Notes under the pieces: model-generated
Told to the model about the DNA's origin: nothing
Seen by the model: the letters and a program-made list of their open reading frames with translations, nothing else
Databases searched by the model: none
Made by a program: the position numbers and the translations under genes
NCBI RefSeq assembly: GCF_024806495.1
Contig: NZ_JANUFF010000013.1
Location: 1 to 64,000, forward strand
Direction of reading: 5' to 3'
From: Chryseobacterium sp. JUb7
Lineage (GTDB): Bacteria; Bacteroidota; Bacteroidia; Flavobacteriales; Weeksellaceae
Length of the DNA stretch: 64,000 nucleotides
In this document: positions 9,141 through 18,387 of the stretch, piece by piece
Position numbering within the stretch: the first letter of the stretch is position 1
Layout: each line of letters starts with the position of its first letter

Positions 9141-10075
9141 TGTTGGATATTTCTGTTATCATACCCGTATACAACGCAGGGCAGTTTTTAGAAAAAGCTG
9201 TACAGTCTGCCATACAGTTTGAGGAAGTCAAAGAAATCATCTTAATTGAAGATAAATCAACCGATCATTCACTGGAAATTTGTCAGAAATTAAGCCTTGA
9301 ATACAATAAGGTCAAACTATACCAGCATCCTGACAAAGAAAATCACGGAGCCGGAGCTACAAGAAATTTAGGAATTGAAAAAGCAACCGGAAATTTTATT
9401 ACATTTTTAGATGCCGACGATTACTACCTTCCCAATCGCTTTGATGCCGAGAAAGAGATTTTTAAAGATCCTAAAGTAGAAGGAGTCTTCGGTGCTATCG
9501 GCATTGAATACCTTACTGAAAAAGGAAAACAGGAATATCAGTCGAAATTTAAAGATGCTCCGCTTACTACGGTAAATTATCATGCTGAGGGCGAAGAAGT
9601 TTTCAGGGGATTATTAAGTCTTACTCCAAAAACTTTCGGCACTTTTTTTCACCTTAATGCATTGACGATCAGAAAATCAGCCATTGACAAAAATAATTTA
9701 AGGTTTAATGTTAATCTCCGGGTACATCAGGATTCTGATTTTAATATTAAGCTGGCATATCATTGTTATCTGAAATCAGGAATCATAGATCAGCCAGTAG
9801 CAATAAGAGGAATACACGATGATAACCGAATTACCAAAATCGTACAATATTCTCCTCAGTATAACCAGAGGCAGCATATTTACTGGAAATCTTTATACGA
9901 CTGGGCAAAAGCGGCTCAGATTCCCAGTGAGTATAAAAAAAGAATTTATTTAAGTTATAAATCTTTTGATTTATCTTTAAAAAAAGGATGGGCAAAATAT
10001 GTTAATATCATTTTGGAAACCATTAAAGATCCAAAAATTTTAAAAACAAAATACAGATTTAACTATTACAGATAA
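9140..10075 (+). CDS. Family 2 glycosyltransferase, tandem paralogue 1
   Basis: A 311-residue GT-A enzyme opening ISVIIPVYNAGQFL, with LIEDKSTDHS and FLDADDYY (DxD near residues 91-94). It is the first and most divergent of three adjacent paralogues; all share the HPDK-NHGA segment, the NRFDAEKE segment after the DxD, and RGxH-DNRITK near residue 230. The start overlaps asnB by 1 nt and its stop overlaps the next gene by 1 nt. It probably adds one sugar of the repeat unit; the donor is unknown. Confidence 0.87.
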   Translation: MLDISVIIPVYNAGQFLEKAVQSAIQFEEVKEIILIEDKSTDHSLEICQKLSLEYNKVKLYQHPDKENHGAGATRNLGIEKATGNFITFLDADDYYLPNRFDAEKEIFKDPKVEGVFGAIGIEYLTEKGKQEYQSKFKDAPLTTVNYHAEGEEVFRGLLSLTPKTFGTFFHLNALTIRKSAIDKNNLRFNVNLRVHQDSDFNIKLAYHCYLKSGIIDQPVAIRGIHDDNRITKIVQYSPQYNQRQHIYWKSLYDWAKAAQIPSEYKKRIYLSYKSFDLSLKKGWAKYVNIILETIKDPKILKTKYRFNYYR

Positions 10076-11019
10076 TGATGAAGATTTCCGTGATCGTTCC
10101 CGTTTATAATGCAGAAAAATTTGTCACTCATGCTGTAGAATCGGTACTGAGCTTTGATGAAGTATATGAAGTCATCTTAATAGAAGATCAATCGCCTGAC
10201 AATGCTTTGGAAGTTTGTCGGCAATTAGCATTAAAATACAGCCGTGTAAAGCTATTTCAGCATCCTGACAAAGCCAATCATGGAGCTGCGGCCAGTCGAA
10301 ATCTCGGAATAGAAAAGGCAACTGGTGATTTTATTGCTTTTCTTGACGCGGATGATTATTATCAGCCAAATCGTTTTGATGCTGAAAAAGAACTTTTCAA
10401 AAACCCAAAAGTTGACGGCGTTTACGGAGCCCTTGGCGTACATTATTATTCAGAAAAAGCAAAAGAACAATATTATGCAATCTATAAAGATGATCTTACA
10501 ACAGTTTATAGAAAGCATCCTCCAAAAGATGTTTTTCCGGGACAAATCTATATGCTGGGAAGCTTTGGATTATTCAGTATTGATACCCTGACACTACGAA
10601 GAGATTCCCTAACAATGAAAATGGATTATTTATTCAAATCTGATTTGAAAATGCATGAGGATACAGAATTTTTATTCCGTTTGTCTTATTATCTTGATCT
10701 CTATCCCGGTATTTTGGATAAGGCGGTAGCAGTAAGAGGAGTACATGAAGATAACAGAATAACCAAAGTAGAAACCGGCAAGTTAAAGCAGGCTGCATCA
10801 AGGGCAATTCTTTGGAATGAGGTGAATAACTGGGCTCAGGATGAGAAAACAATGCCAGAAAATATTAAGATTCATATTAAAAGAATGCAGCGTAGTTTTG
10901 AAATTGCCAATGCCCCCAAAATAAAAAAATGGAGTATGATCTTTAAATATTTAACGATTGATTACACAAGCATAAGATCCGGATTATACAATATCAATTT
11001 TAGAAAAACACTATTATAA
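10075..11019 (+). CDS. Family 2 glycosyltransferase, tandem paralogue 2
   Basis: A 314-residue GT-A transferase, clearly closer to the next gene than to the preceding one: both share GALGVHYYSEKAKEQYY, DVFPGQI and LDLYPGILDKAVA. The DxD is in FLDADDYY near residue 91. The first two codons are both Met; the second ATG at 10078 gives the MKISVIVPVYN start seen in the paralogue and may be the true one. No transmembrane helix. Tandem duplication with divergence suggests related acceptors or donors along one glycan. Confidence 0.87.
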   Translation: MMKISVIVPVYNAEKFVTHAVESVLSFDEVYEVILIEDQSPDNALEVCRQLALKYSRVKLFQHPDKANHGAAASRNLGIEKATGDFIAFLDADDYYQPNRFDAEKELFKNPKVDGVYGALGVHYYSEKAKEQYYAIYKDDLTTVYRKHPPKDVFPGQIYMLGSFGLFSIDTLTLRRDSLTMKMDYLFKSDLKMHEDTEFLFRLSYYLDLYPGILDKAVAVRGVHEDNRITKVETGKLKQAASRAILWNEVNNWAQDEKTMPENIKIHIKRMQRSFEIANAPKIKKWSMIFKYLTIDYTSIRSGLYNINFRKTLL

Positions 11020-11036
11020 TAATATAAACACTTTAG

Positions 11037-11978
11037 ATGAAAATATCAGTAATTGTACCTGTATATAACGCAGAAAAATATGTAACACAAGCTATAGAAT
11101 CGGCCCTGCAGTTTGAAGAAGTATATGAAGTCATTTTGGTTGAAGATCAATCTCCGGATAACGCATTACAGATTTGTGAAACACTAGCCCAAAAATATGA
11201 TCGTGTAAAACTTTTTCAGCATCCTGATAAAGGAAACCATGGAGCCGGAGCATCAAGGAATTTAGGTCTGGAAAAAGCAACAGGAGATTATATCGCATTT
11301 CTTGATGCGGATGACTATTATCTTCCCAATCGTTTTGATGCAGAAAAAGAACTTTTCAAAGATCCAAAAGTAGAAGGTATTTACGGAGCTCTCGGCGTAC
11401 ATTATTATTCTGAAAAAGCAAAAGAACAATATTACAGGATTTTTGGAGATCGTTTAACAACTGTTTACAAAAGACATGACCCTAAAGATGTTTTTCCGGG
11501 GCAAATCAATTTAAGAGGCAGTTTCGGTCTTTTCAGTATTGATACTTTAACGGTACGCAGGGAGAATATGGTAAGTAAACTCAGTCCTTTTTTTAAAACC
11601 CATTTAAGGCTGCATCAGGATACCGAATTTTTGTTCCGGCTGTCATACTATCTGGATCTATATCCTGGTATTTTGGATAAAGCTGTTGCGATGAGAGGAG
11701 TTCATGAAGACAATAGAATTACAAAAGTTGATACTAAGAAAATAAAACCAGCTACCACAAAAGTCTTACTGTGGAGAGAGATCTGCAATTGGTCCGAAAA
11801 TGAAAAGTCTATTCCGGAAAATATAAAAACCCACATCAGAAGGATGCAACGCAGCTTTGAAATCGCACTGGCACCTCCGTTGAAAAAATGGGGAATGATT
11901 ACAAAATATATGGTTACAGATTATCCAAGTATCCGTTCCGGAATATATAACATTAACTTCAGAAAGGATTTATTTTAA
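11037..11978 (+). CDS. Family 2 glycosyltransferase, tandem paralogue 3
   Basis: A 313-residue GT-A transferase, close sister of the preceding gene. MKISVIVPVYNAEKYV leads to VEDQSPDNA and the FLDADDYY metal motif near residue 88-91. The HEDNRITK segment in the C-terminal half is kept in all three paralogues and probably belongs to the acceptor side. It starts 17 nt after paralogue 2. The last 9 nt overlap the 3' end of the convergent minus-strand gene, so no terminator fits between them. Confidence 0.87.
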   Translation: MKISVIVPVYNAEKYVTQAIESALQFEEVYEVILVEDQSPDNALQICETLAQKYDRVKLFQHPDKGNHGAGASRNLGLEKATGDYIAFLDADDYYLPNRFDAEKELFKDPKVEGIYGALGVHYYSEKAKEQYYRIFGDRLTTVYKRHDPKDVFPGQINLRGSFGLFSIDTLTVRRENMVSKLSPFFKTHLRLHQDTEFLFRLSYYLDLYPGILDKAVAMRGVHEDNRITKVDTKKIKPATTKVLLWREICNWSENEKSIPENIKTHIRRMQRSFEIALAPPLKKWGMITKYMVTDYPSIRSGIYNINFRKDLF

Positions 11979-12896
11979 ATCCTTTCTTTTTATAAGAATT
12001 GAATCTGCAAGCTGGGCTGTAAATACTTTACCCGATTCTTTATACATATGATTTCCGTCTGTATATTGGTAATCATTGGGATTTGAGGTAAAATCAAAAT
12101 ATTGCATTTGGTGCTTTTCAGCAATTTCCTTCATTTTAAGATTAAAATCCGGAGCATAAGAGTTTTCCACTTTCATTAACCGTTCTGAGGTGGGAATTCT
12201 AACTAAATATACTGTCCCTTTATTTTTAAGGAATTTTATAATGTCTTCCAATGATCTGAGCCTCGTTGAAGATATTTTTTGGTTTACAGCAAGATCTTTA
12301 TAAAAGAAATCCACTTTTTCAGTTTCTCTCTTCTTCACAGAATCTTTTTGCATATCAACGGTTACTTCCAACCACCCATCTTTATGTAAATAGGTATTCG
12401 ATTTTCCTACTTTTTCTCTTTCTGTATAAATTTTAAACCAGCTTCTGCTGTAGTTTTTTAAAAGGTATTCATAATTGGGAGACCAGTTATAAAAATGCAT
12501 ATTTTTCAAAGGAGAATGTTCTTCCGGAAAATCTTTGAATTTTTCAACGCCTTTATTGGAAGATAAATTCCAGGGGTCAACAGTTAAAATAAATATGCCA
12601 TTTTTTGTATTCTCATGTATTTTTTTCTTTAAAGCATCAAGATAAACCGGACCATAAGGAGACTGAACTACATTCAATGAAAAATTATCAAATTTTCGCT
12701 GAAGTTTTTCTTTCAGAATTCTTGGTAAAACTGCCTGTGAACCTCTTGAATCTCCCAGGATAATATTATTGGGCTTCTCTACTGCAAAATGCATGTAATT
12801 ATCATCCGTATTGCCATCAGCAAAAGAACCCAAAACAGCAAATATAATGACCAGTCCTAACAGATAAAATGATATTTTAAATAAAAACTTTTTCAT
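11970..12896 (-). CDS. SGNH-hydrolase-like membrane-anchored protein, MBOAT partner
   Basis: The preferred start is the ATG at 12896, 1 nt past the stop of the upstream MBOAT gene, giving 308 residues; a longer reading from 12941 would overlap that gene. Residues 5-24 form one membrane segment with a periplasmic remainder. G48-D49-S50 in ILGDSRGSQ matches the GDS block of SGNH esterases/acyltransferases, and the C-terminal D280-G-N-H283 matches the block V DxxH pair. AlgI/MBOAT transporters of acyl groups are commonly paired with such AlgJ/AlgX-type proteins, so it probably completes acyl transfer to an extracellular glycan. Overall similarity to known members looks low. Confidence 0.7.
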   Translation of the reverse strand: MKKFLFKISFYLLGLVIIFAVLGSFADGNTDDNYMHFAVEKPNNIILGDSRGSQAVLPRILKEKLQRKFDNFSLNVVQSPYGPVYLDALKKKIHENTKNGIFILTVDPWNLSSNKGVEKFKDFPEEHSPLKNMHFYNWSPNYEYLLKNYSRSWFKIYTEREKVGKSNTYLHKDGWLEVTVDMQKDSVKKRETEKVDFFYKDLAVNQKISSTRLRSLEDIIKFLKNKGTVYLVRIPTSERLMKVENSYAPDFNLKMKEIAEKHQMQYFDFTSNPNDYQYTDGNHMYKESGKVFTAQLADSILIKRKDLK

Positions 12897-12897
12897 A

Positions 12898-14331
12898 CTA
12901 AAATTGAAAATAAATAAATTCGTTATTCCCGAAATTAGCATAACGGAGAATGATATAAATAATAATCAAATACAGAAGTCTTCTCAGCCACGGATTGAAT
13001 CTCTCTATCTCCAGCCCATGAAACCTGCTTCTGTTAATCCATTCAATCATCAGCATAACTCCTATCAACGATAAAACTTTATAAGGAAAGTGTGCGGGAA
13101 CTTTAAATATTGTCTGATTAAAAATATTTCCTATGTATGATATCGCCTCTGAAACTGATGCTGCTCTAAAGAAAATCCATGCAAAACAAGTAAGAGAAAA
13201 AGTAATTAAAATTTGTAAAAACTCTTTAAATGACGGCAAAAGCCTATTCATTGCAACCACCTCGAGATTCTGTCGGTTTTTGCTGGCAACCAAAAGTGGT
13301 AAGAAATAAATTGCATTGAGCCCTCCCCAAATGATAAAAGTCCAGTTTGCTCCATGCCAAAATCCTGAGACCAGAAAGATGATAAAAGTATTTCTTATTT
13401 TCATCATCAATCCTCCCTTACTACCTCCTAAAGGAATATAAAGATAATCTCTGAACCATGAAGACAGAGAAATATGCCACCTTCTCCAAAATTCAGCAAT
13501 ATCTCTTGAAAAGTAAGGAAAAGCAAAATTTTTCAACAGCTCAACACCAAAAAGTTTTGAAACCCCCAATGCGATATCTGAATATCCTGAAAAATCTCCG
13601 TAAATCTGGAACGCAAATAAAACAGCTCCTAAAACCAAATTACTTGCACTTTCTGTATGATAATGTGCAAAAATCTCGTTAACCAACGGCGCACAACTAT
13701 CTGCAATAACCATTTTCTTGAAAAATCCCCACAGAATTTGACGCATACCATCCGCAGCCTGCTCATAATTAAAGATCCGTTTTTTCTGAATTTGTGGCAA
13801 GAGATGCGTAGCCCTCTCGATGGGACCTGCTACCAAAAGTGGGAAATAACTTACGAAAACAGCATAATCGATAAAATTTTTCTCTGCAGAAATTCTTTTT
13901 TTGTAAATATCAATGACATAAGAAAGGCCATGAAATGTATAGAAAGAAATACCCACGGGCAGCACAATTTTAAGAAGCCATACATTCGGATGGAATCCGA
14001 AACCGCCTAATAAATCGGCGAAGCTTTCAACAAAAAAATTGTAATATTTAAAAAAGCCTAAAAACCCAAGATTGATAATAATACTGAGTGCCAACCAAAA
14101 TTTGGCTTCTTTATTGGTTTTACTTTTCTCAATCTGATGACCTGAGAAATAGTCTAAACCTATAGAAAACATTAATAAAAAAAGAAAACGCCAATCCCAA
14201 CAAGCATAAAAATAAAAACTTGCGAAAAGAATCAGTAGATTTTGATGTTGATATTTTTTATTAAATACAAACCAATATAATATGAAAACTATTGGCAGAA
14301 AAATCAAAAACCCAATTGAATTGAATAACAT
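12898..14331 (-). CDS. MBOAT family O-acyltransferase (AlgI/PatA/DltB-like)
   Basis: A 477-residue polytopic protein of the membrane-bound O-acyltransferase family with about ten hydrophobic segments. EFWRRWHISLSSWFRDY followed by LYIPLGGS is the conserved cytoplasmic loop of AlgI-like members, and FWHGANWTF near residue 326 contains the invariant catalytic histidine. It should carry an acetyl or other acyl group across the inner membrane for modification of exported polysaccharide. The SGNH-like gene follows after 1 nt, forming a two-gene transfer unit. A possible promoter (14461-14468) lies about 130 nt upstream. Confidence 0.9.
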   Translation of the reverse strand: MLFNSIGFLIFLPIVFILYWFVFNKKYQHQNLLILFASFYFYACWDWRFLFLLMFSIGLDYFSGHQIEKSKTNKEAKFWLALSIIINLGFLGFFKYYNFFVESFADLLGGFGFHPNVWLLKIVLPVGISFYTFHGLSYVIDIYKKRISAEKNFIDYAVFVSYFPLLVAGPIERATHLLPQIQKKRIFNYEQAADGMRQILWGFFKKMVIADSCAPLVNEIFAHYHTESASNLVLGAVLFAFQIYGDFSGYSDIALGVSKLFGVELLKNFAFPYFSRDIAEFWRRWHISLSSWFRDYLYIPLGGSKGGLMMKIRNTFIIFLVSGFWHGANWTFIIWGGLNAIYFLPLLVASKNRQNLEVVAMNRLLPSFKEFLQILITFSLTCFAWIFFRAASVSEAISYIGNIFNQTIFKVPAHFPYKVLSLIGVMLMIEWINRSRFHGLEIERFNPWLRRLLYLIIIYIILRYANFGNNEFIYFQF

Positions 14332-14460
14332 ACAGTGTTTTTAAAATTAATTTTATTTCTTATCCTTATATGTTTCGATCAATAAATTCTGTGTTGTACG
14401 TTGCATGTATGTTTGGGAACTATTATTTCAGTCATGTGTATATTATTTTTTGAAGTTTAA

Positions 14461-14468
14461 CAAAAGTA
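14461..14468 (-). promoter_or_regulatory. Possible -7 box for the MBOAT-SGNH pair
   Basis: TACTTTTG on the minus strand fits TAnnTTTG. It sits just past the stop of the minus-strand OafA gene and would give a leader of about 120 nt to the MBOAT gene. Only the box supports it. Confidence 0.4.
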
Positions 14469-14475
14469 TCTATTT

Positions 14476-15504
14476 TTATTTAATCTTCCATTTTTTCAGA
14501 TAATCTCTCATGGGTTTTTCAATAAACTGATAGAAAACCATTGAAACTATCATTAAAGTTAATATATAAATCAAAAAGATGGTATCCGTTTTTAAGAATC
14601 CTACTGTTTCCCACAAAACTTTTCTCAATAAGTAGAGTACAGGAATATGAACAATGTAAATCGCATAGCTTATTTCTCCTAAATACTCCATAGGCTTTAA
14701 TGAAAATATTCTCGTCATCCATCCATTATTGCAGGAAATCAAATAGATCAGTGGGATAAAGAATACAGCCATCAGCCCGTTATGAAAATTAAGCGGAATA
14801 TATATTAATGAGAGCAAGATTGCTACAAAAATTAAAATAATCGACAGGTCAAATTTCCTTTCTTTAAAATTTTTAACAAAAAACAATCCCGCCAGGTTAC
14901 CGATTAAAAATTCATTAAGATGCAACAAAGGGAAATATGAAATAAATTCATGGCTTACTGTATGAGGTCCCTGATAAAATACTGAGTTTACGTAAAGATT
15001 TGAAAATACCTGTGTAATCAGCCAAAGTAAAATTGTTCCGATCCAGATACTTTTATTTCCTTTTGAATAAAAATAATTATACAATAGTGGGAAAAGTAAA
15101 TAAAAAAGAAATTCTACGGATATAGACCAGCCCGGAAAATTCAAAATCAATACATCACCCGGAATCCAGCTCTGAGTACCGGATAAATACAAAATAAGCT
15201 TATAAAAGTTAAACTCAGAATATTTAGTAACCAATAACAGCAATAATCCCAAAACATATAAAGGGTAAATTCTTGCCAATCGGTTTCTGTAATAATCCCA
15301 ATACTGAATTTTATCTTTTTTGTGATAAGCAACGATCATGATAAAACCGGAAAGAATAAAAAAATAGCTAACTCCGACATTAGCCCTTAAGAAAATATCG
15401 GAGATATATTTTATTTTATACAGAAATAAATCTTTGCTGAAATGAGAAATAACAATAGCGATTGCCGCTATAAATCTTGTAAATGTAATCTGACTAATTT
15501 TCAC
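14476..15504 (-). CDS. Acyltransferase family 3 (OafA-like) membrane protein
   Basis: A 342-residue integral membrane acyltransferase (Acyl_transf_3). The N-terminus TFTRFIAAIAIVISHFS contains the Arg and His that define the family in the first membrane segment, and about ten hydrophobic segments follow. It probably O-acetylates a lipid-linked or exported glycan using cytoplasmic acetyl-CoA. The start is a GTG codon: no in-frame ATG lies upstream before a TGA at 15511-15513, and MKISQITFTRF fits the family. It is encoded opposite to the flanking glycosyltransferase runs, between the MBOAT unit and a methyltransferase. Confidence 0.87.
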   Translation of the reverse strand: MKISQITFTRFIAAIAIVISHFSKDLFLYKIKYISDIFLRANVGVSYFFILSGFIMIVAYHKKDKIQYWDYYRNRLARIYPLYVLGLLLLLVTKYSEFNFYKLILYLSGTQSWIPGDVLILNFPGWSISVEFLFYLLFPLLYNYFYSKGNKSIWIGTILLWLITQVFSNLYVNSVFYQGPHTVSHEFISYFPLLHLNEFLIGNLAGLFFVKNFKERKFDLSIILIFVAILLSLIYIPLNFHNGLMAVFFIPLIYLISCNNGWMTRIFSLKPMEYLGEISYAIYIVHIPVLYLLRKVLWETVGFLKTDTIFLIYILTLMIVSMVFYQFIEKPMRDYLKKWKIK

Positions 15505-15530
15505 TAAAATTCAAATACATTACAACATTA

Positions 15531-16301
15531 TTATTTCACAAAAACGCCGATGTACTTACCTTCGTATTCTACAACAACCGTATCAATAGAATTTGCCTCA
15601 CAAAAATCCTGATAAGCCGAATTATCACCAATATCATCACTGATAAAAACACCCCCTTTTCTAAGGTGTCTGTATAATTCATTATAAGCCCAGACTCTTC
15701 CGTTATAACTCTTATCCGAGTCATAATGCACAACATCAAAAGTTTCACTATCACCGAAAATTTTCGGTAAAGACTCTTTATCAGCAAAACGGAACAGTTT
15801 CCAGTACTGTTTAAGATTTTCAGGAACTACATACCCAACATACTGGTCTCCATCCTGAGCCAGATATGGCATATCCGAACTGTACAACTTCCCTTCTCTT
15901 TTTTGCAGAGACAGCAATGCTGCCAGAGAAGACCATCCATAAGCTACGCCTGTTTCCACTACATTTTTAGCGTTCGCAAACTCACACGAATAATAAATTA
16001 ATTCCAAGGCTCCGGGACCACCCATTTTAATAGGACAATCTTTTTCTTTTTGCTCAGACTGCTTTAAGATTTCCAGAAACTGGGTTCTAAATGGAGAAAT
16101 ATCTGCTCCAAAAAGTTTTGTTACTGCTTCCTGCTGAGAAATTGCTTTGGAAGCTGCCCAGGAATTCGTTTTTTCCTTTCCTTTAAAGGCATTACCTCGA
16201 TTAACTGTATTTTTAATGATCTTTCTGCCCAGTTCAGGATAAAGGTCAGGTCTTTTAAGATAGGCGACAAACGTTTTGAGAACTCTTACTATTTCACTCA
16301 C
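15531..16301 (-). CDS. Class I SAM-dependent methyltransferase (Methyltransf_24-like)
   Basis: A Rossmann methyltransferase. NVVETGVAYGWSSLAALL is motif I, followed by acidic motif II around YSSDMPYL, then VVHYDSDKSY, and KGGVFISDDIGDN as the late strand with the DD pair typical of this family (macrocin or cephalosporin hydroxylase-like). A TTG codon at 16322 would lengthen the protein, but it lies inside the likely promoter box (16320-16327), so I chose the GTG at 16301, giving 256 residues. Its context suggests sugar O-methylation or a related group transfer in glycan synthesis. Confidence 0.75.
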   Translation of the reverse strand: MSEIVRVLKTFVAYLKRPDLYPELGRKIIKNTVNRGNAFKGKEKTNSWAASKAISQQEAVTKLFGADISPFRTQFLEILKQSEQKEKDCPIKMGGPGALELIYYSCEFANAKNVVETGVAYGWSSLAALLSLQKREGKLYSSDMPYLAQDGDQYVGYVVPENLKQYWKLFRFADKESLPKIFGDSETFDVVHYDSDKSYNGRVWAYNELYRHLRKGGVFISDDIGDNSAYQDFCEANSIDTVVVEYEGKYIGVFVK

Positions 16302-16319
16302 TGTGTTAAATTTAAGACA

Positions 16320-16327
16320 CAAAAATA
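16320..16327 (-). promoter_or_regulatory. -7 box TATTTTTG, methyltransferase promoter
   Basis: The box matches the Bacteroidetes TAnnTTTG consensus on the minus strand, 18 nt before the chosen GTG start. It overlaps the alternative TTG start and so argues against it. Confidence 0.6.
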
Positions 16328-16357
16328 AAGATTTTTCTGTAACTTTTCAGATATAAT

Positions 16358-16365
16358 TATATTTG
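16358..16365 (+). promoter_or_regulatory. -7 box TATATTTG, divergent glycosyltransferase promoter
   Basis: A consensus box 23 nt before the ATG at 16389. It faces the minus-strand box 30 nt away, so both divergent transcripts start from one short intergenic region. Confidence 0.6.
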
Positions 16366-16388
16366 TAAAAATTTATTAACACAAGTGT

Positions 16389-17228
16389 ATGAAATTTTCT
16401 ATTCTTATTGCCAACTACAACAACGGCAAATTCTTTAAAGACTGCTACGATTCTATCCTCGCTCAAGAATACAAAAACTGGGAAACCATAATCATTGACG
16501 ACCGTTCTACCGATAACTCAGTTGAAGTTATTAAAGGAATTATAGGAAATGATGAAAGATTTAAATTGTATGAAAATGATGCCAATTATGGTGTTGGGGT
16601 TACGAAATCAGATCTCATTGAACGCTCAACTGGGGATATCTGCGGATACTTAGACCCAGATGATATCATTAAGCCTAAAGCATTAAAAAGTGCAGTCGAA
16701 ATTCTGGAAAAGAAAAAAGATGTTGTACTAACTTACTCCCGACTGGCAAAATGCGATGAACATTTAAATATTTTAACCGAATTCAAATCGGCAATGCAGG
16801 TTCCCAATGGGCAGAAATATTTTTTTAATTTTCCGATACAGATTGCTCCGTTTGTGTCATTTCGAAAAGATGTTTATATGAAAACATCAAGGATCAACCG
16901 CGAATTAAAAATTGCTGAAGATCAGGACCTTTATTACAAAATGTATGAAGTGGGGAAAGTAGAATTCATCAATCAGACGGATTATTTATATCGGGCTCAT
17001 ACAGGAGGGATTTCTCAAAATGATAATAAACAAAAGTCCTATGCCTACTATGCACAGGCCATTTGGGAAGCTATCCAAAGGAGAAATTTAAAAGAAATCA
17101 ATGGAAAAGCTGTTCCTAAAGATTATAAAGATCCCCAGGAAATTTTTGACCTTCTGGAATATCAAAATAAAATTCCCTTCAGAATAAAAAAACAAATTAA
17201 ACTCAGAATACAAAAAATCTTTAGATAA
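16389..17228 (+). CDS. Family 2 glycosyltransferase
   Basis: A 279-residue GT-A transferase. FSILIANYNNGKFF and IIDDRSTDNS are the nucleotide-binding strands, and CGYLDPDDIIKP carries the DxD metal motif near residue 95. KIAEDQDLYYKMYE near residue 180 is the usual acidic segment near the acceptor. It opens the second plus-strand glycan operon with its own promoter and overlaps the next gene by 1 nt. Donor not deducible. Confidence 0.87.
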   Translation: MKFSILIANYNNGKFFKDCYDSILAQEYKNWETIIIDDRSTDNSVEVIKGIIGNDERFKLYENDANYGVGVTKSDLIERSTGDICGYLDPDDIIKPKALKSAVEILEKKKDVVLTYSRLAKCDEHLNILTEFKSAMQVPNGQKYFFNFPIQIAPFVSFRKDVYMKTSRINRELKIAEDQDLYYKMYEVGKVEFINQTDYLYRAHTGGISQNDNKQKSYAYYAQAIWEAIQRRNLKEINGKAVPKDYKDPQEIFDLLEYQNKIPFRIKKQIKLRIQKIFR

Positions 17229-18385
17229 TGACAGACAATAAGAAGATCAAAGTGCTTTTTAGACATCGTTCTATGGAGATGGGCGGAGTGGAAAAAGTGA
17301 TACTAAGTATGCTCAATAATCTCAATAAAGAAAAATTTGAGATTACGGTCTGTTTAAATATCAATCAAGGTGAATTAAGAGACGAATTCCCTTCCCATGT
17401 AAAAAAAGTATTTCTTACAAAAGGCAGAGAAGATCTGTCTAAAAGACCTTTTATTCAAAAAATACAACTTGTCAAAAGAAATCTTAAACTAAAAAAAGCA
17501 TTAAAAAATCCCAGTATTGCCAATGCTCTTTTAGAAGAAAATTATGATGTGGAAATTGCGACTACCTATTCTGCATTTGCACCAGTTTTAGATTCTCTTA
17601 AAAAGAATTCAAAAAAAATAGGCTGGTTTCACTCGGATATTACATTGCCCAAGTTACAACCATTGGTTCCTGAAATATTAAAACAAATTCCTCAGTTTGA
17701 TTATTTTATTTTTGGATCCCAGCAAACGAAGGATATTTTATCAGAAACTTATCCTAATCTTCCTGTTCCTGAAAATCAGGTCATATTAAACGCCATTCCT
17801 ATTGATGAATTAAAGCAAAAAGCAGTAGCTTTCACTCCCGAATTTCCAAATAAACCTGTATTTGTATCCGTTGCCAGACTACATAGCAGAAAAGGCTTTC
17901 ATAAGCTTATGGATGCTCATGCAAGACTCTTAAAAGATGGTTTGGATCATCATATCATCATCATCGGTGACGGTGAAGAAAAAGAAAATCTAAAAAAACA
18001 GGCCGAAAACCTGGGAGTAACTCATAGTTTCGAGTTTTTGGGATCTCTCATGAATCCTTATCCTTATGTAAAGCAAGCTGACTTTTTTATTTTGCCATCA
18101 GAATCCGAAGGTTGGCCATTAATTATAGCAGATACATTAATTCTTCAAAAACCAATTATATCAACCAATGTCGGCGGAATTCCGGAAATGATCGCCCATG
18201 AAAAAACAGGATACCTCATCAATTATGATACTGATGAAATGTATGAATCAATGAAGAAATTCCTGACAGATCCCGAATTGGTTTCACAAATCAAAGACAA
18301 TTTAAAAGATATTGAAAAACAGTTTGACAATCAGAAAATTTTTGATGCTGTTGAAAATATCATCATTAACTTAGTAAAAAAATAA
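17228..18385 (+). CDS. Family 4 glycosyltransferase
   Basis: A 385-residue GT-B enzyme. MGGVEKVILSML is the N-terminal GT4 signature after the first strand. VSVARLHSRKGFHKL starts the donor-binding half, and PSESEGWPLIIADTL with the GGIPEMI loop forms the EX7E-type donor pocket. Typical for a retaining hexosyl- or N-acetylhexosaminyltransferase of capsule or O-antigen. The start overlaps the previous stop by 1 nt. It resembles the GT4 at 18952, from which it is separated by an acetyltransferase. Confidence 0.88.
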   Translation: MTDNKKIKVLFRHRSMEMGGVEKVILSMLNNLNKEKFEITVCLNINQGELRDEFPSHVKKVFLTKGREDLSKRPFIQKIQLVKRNLKLKKALKNPSIANALLEENYDVEIATTYSAFAPVLDSLKKNSKKIGWFHSDITLPKLQPLVPEILKQIPQFDYFIFGSQQTKDILSETYPNLPVPENQVILNAIPIDELKQKAVAFTPEFPNKPVFVSVARLHSRKGFHKLMDAHARLLKDGLDHHIIIIGDGEEKENLKKQAENLGVTHSFEFLGSLMNPYPYVKQADFFILPSESEGWPLIIADTLILQKPIISTNVGGIPEMIAHEKTGYLINYDTDEMYESMKKFLTDPELVSQIKDNLKDIEKQFDNQKIFDAVENIIINLVKK

Positions 18386-18387
18386 GT

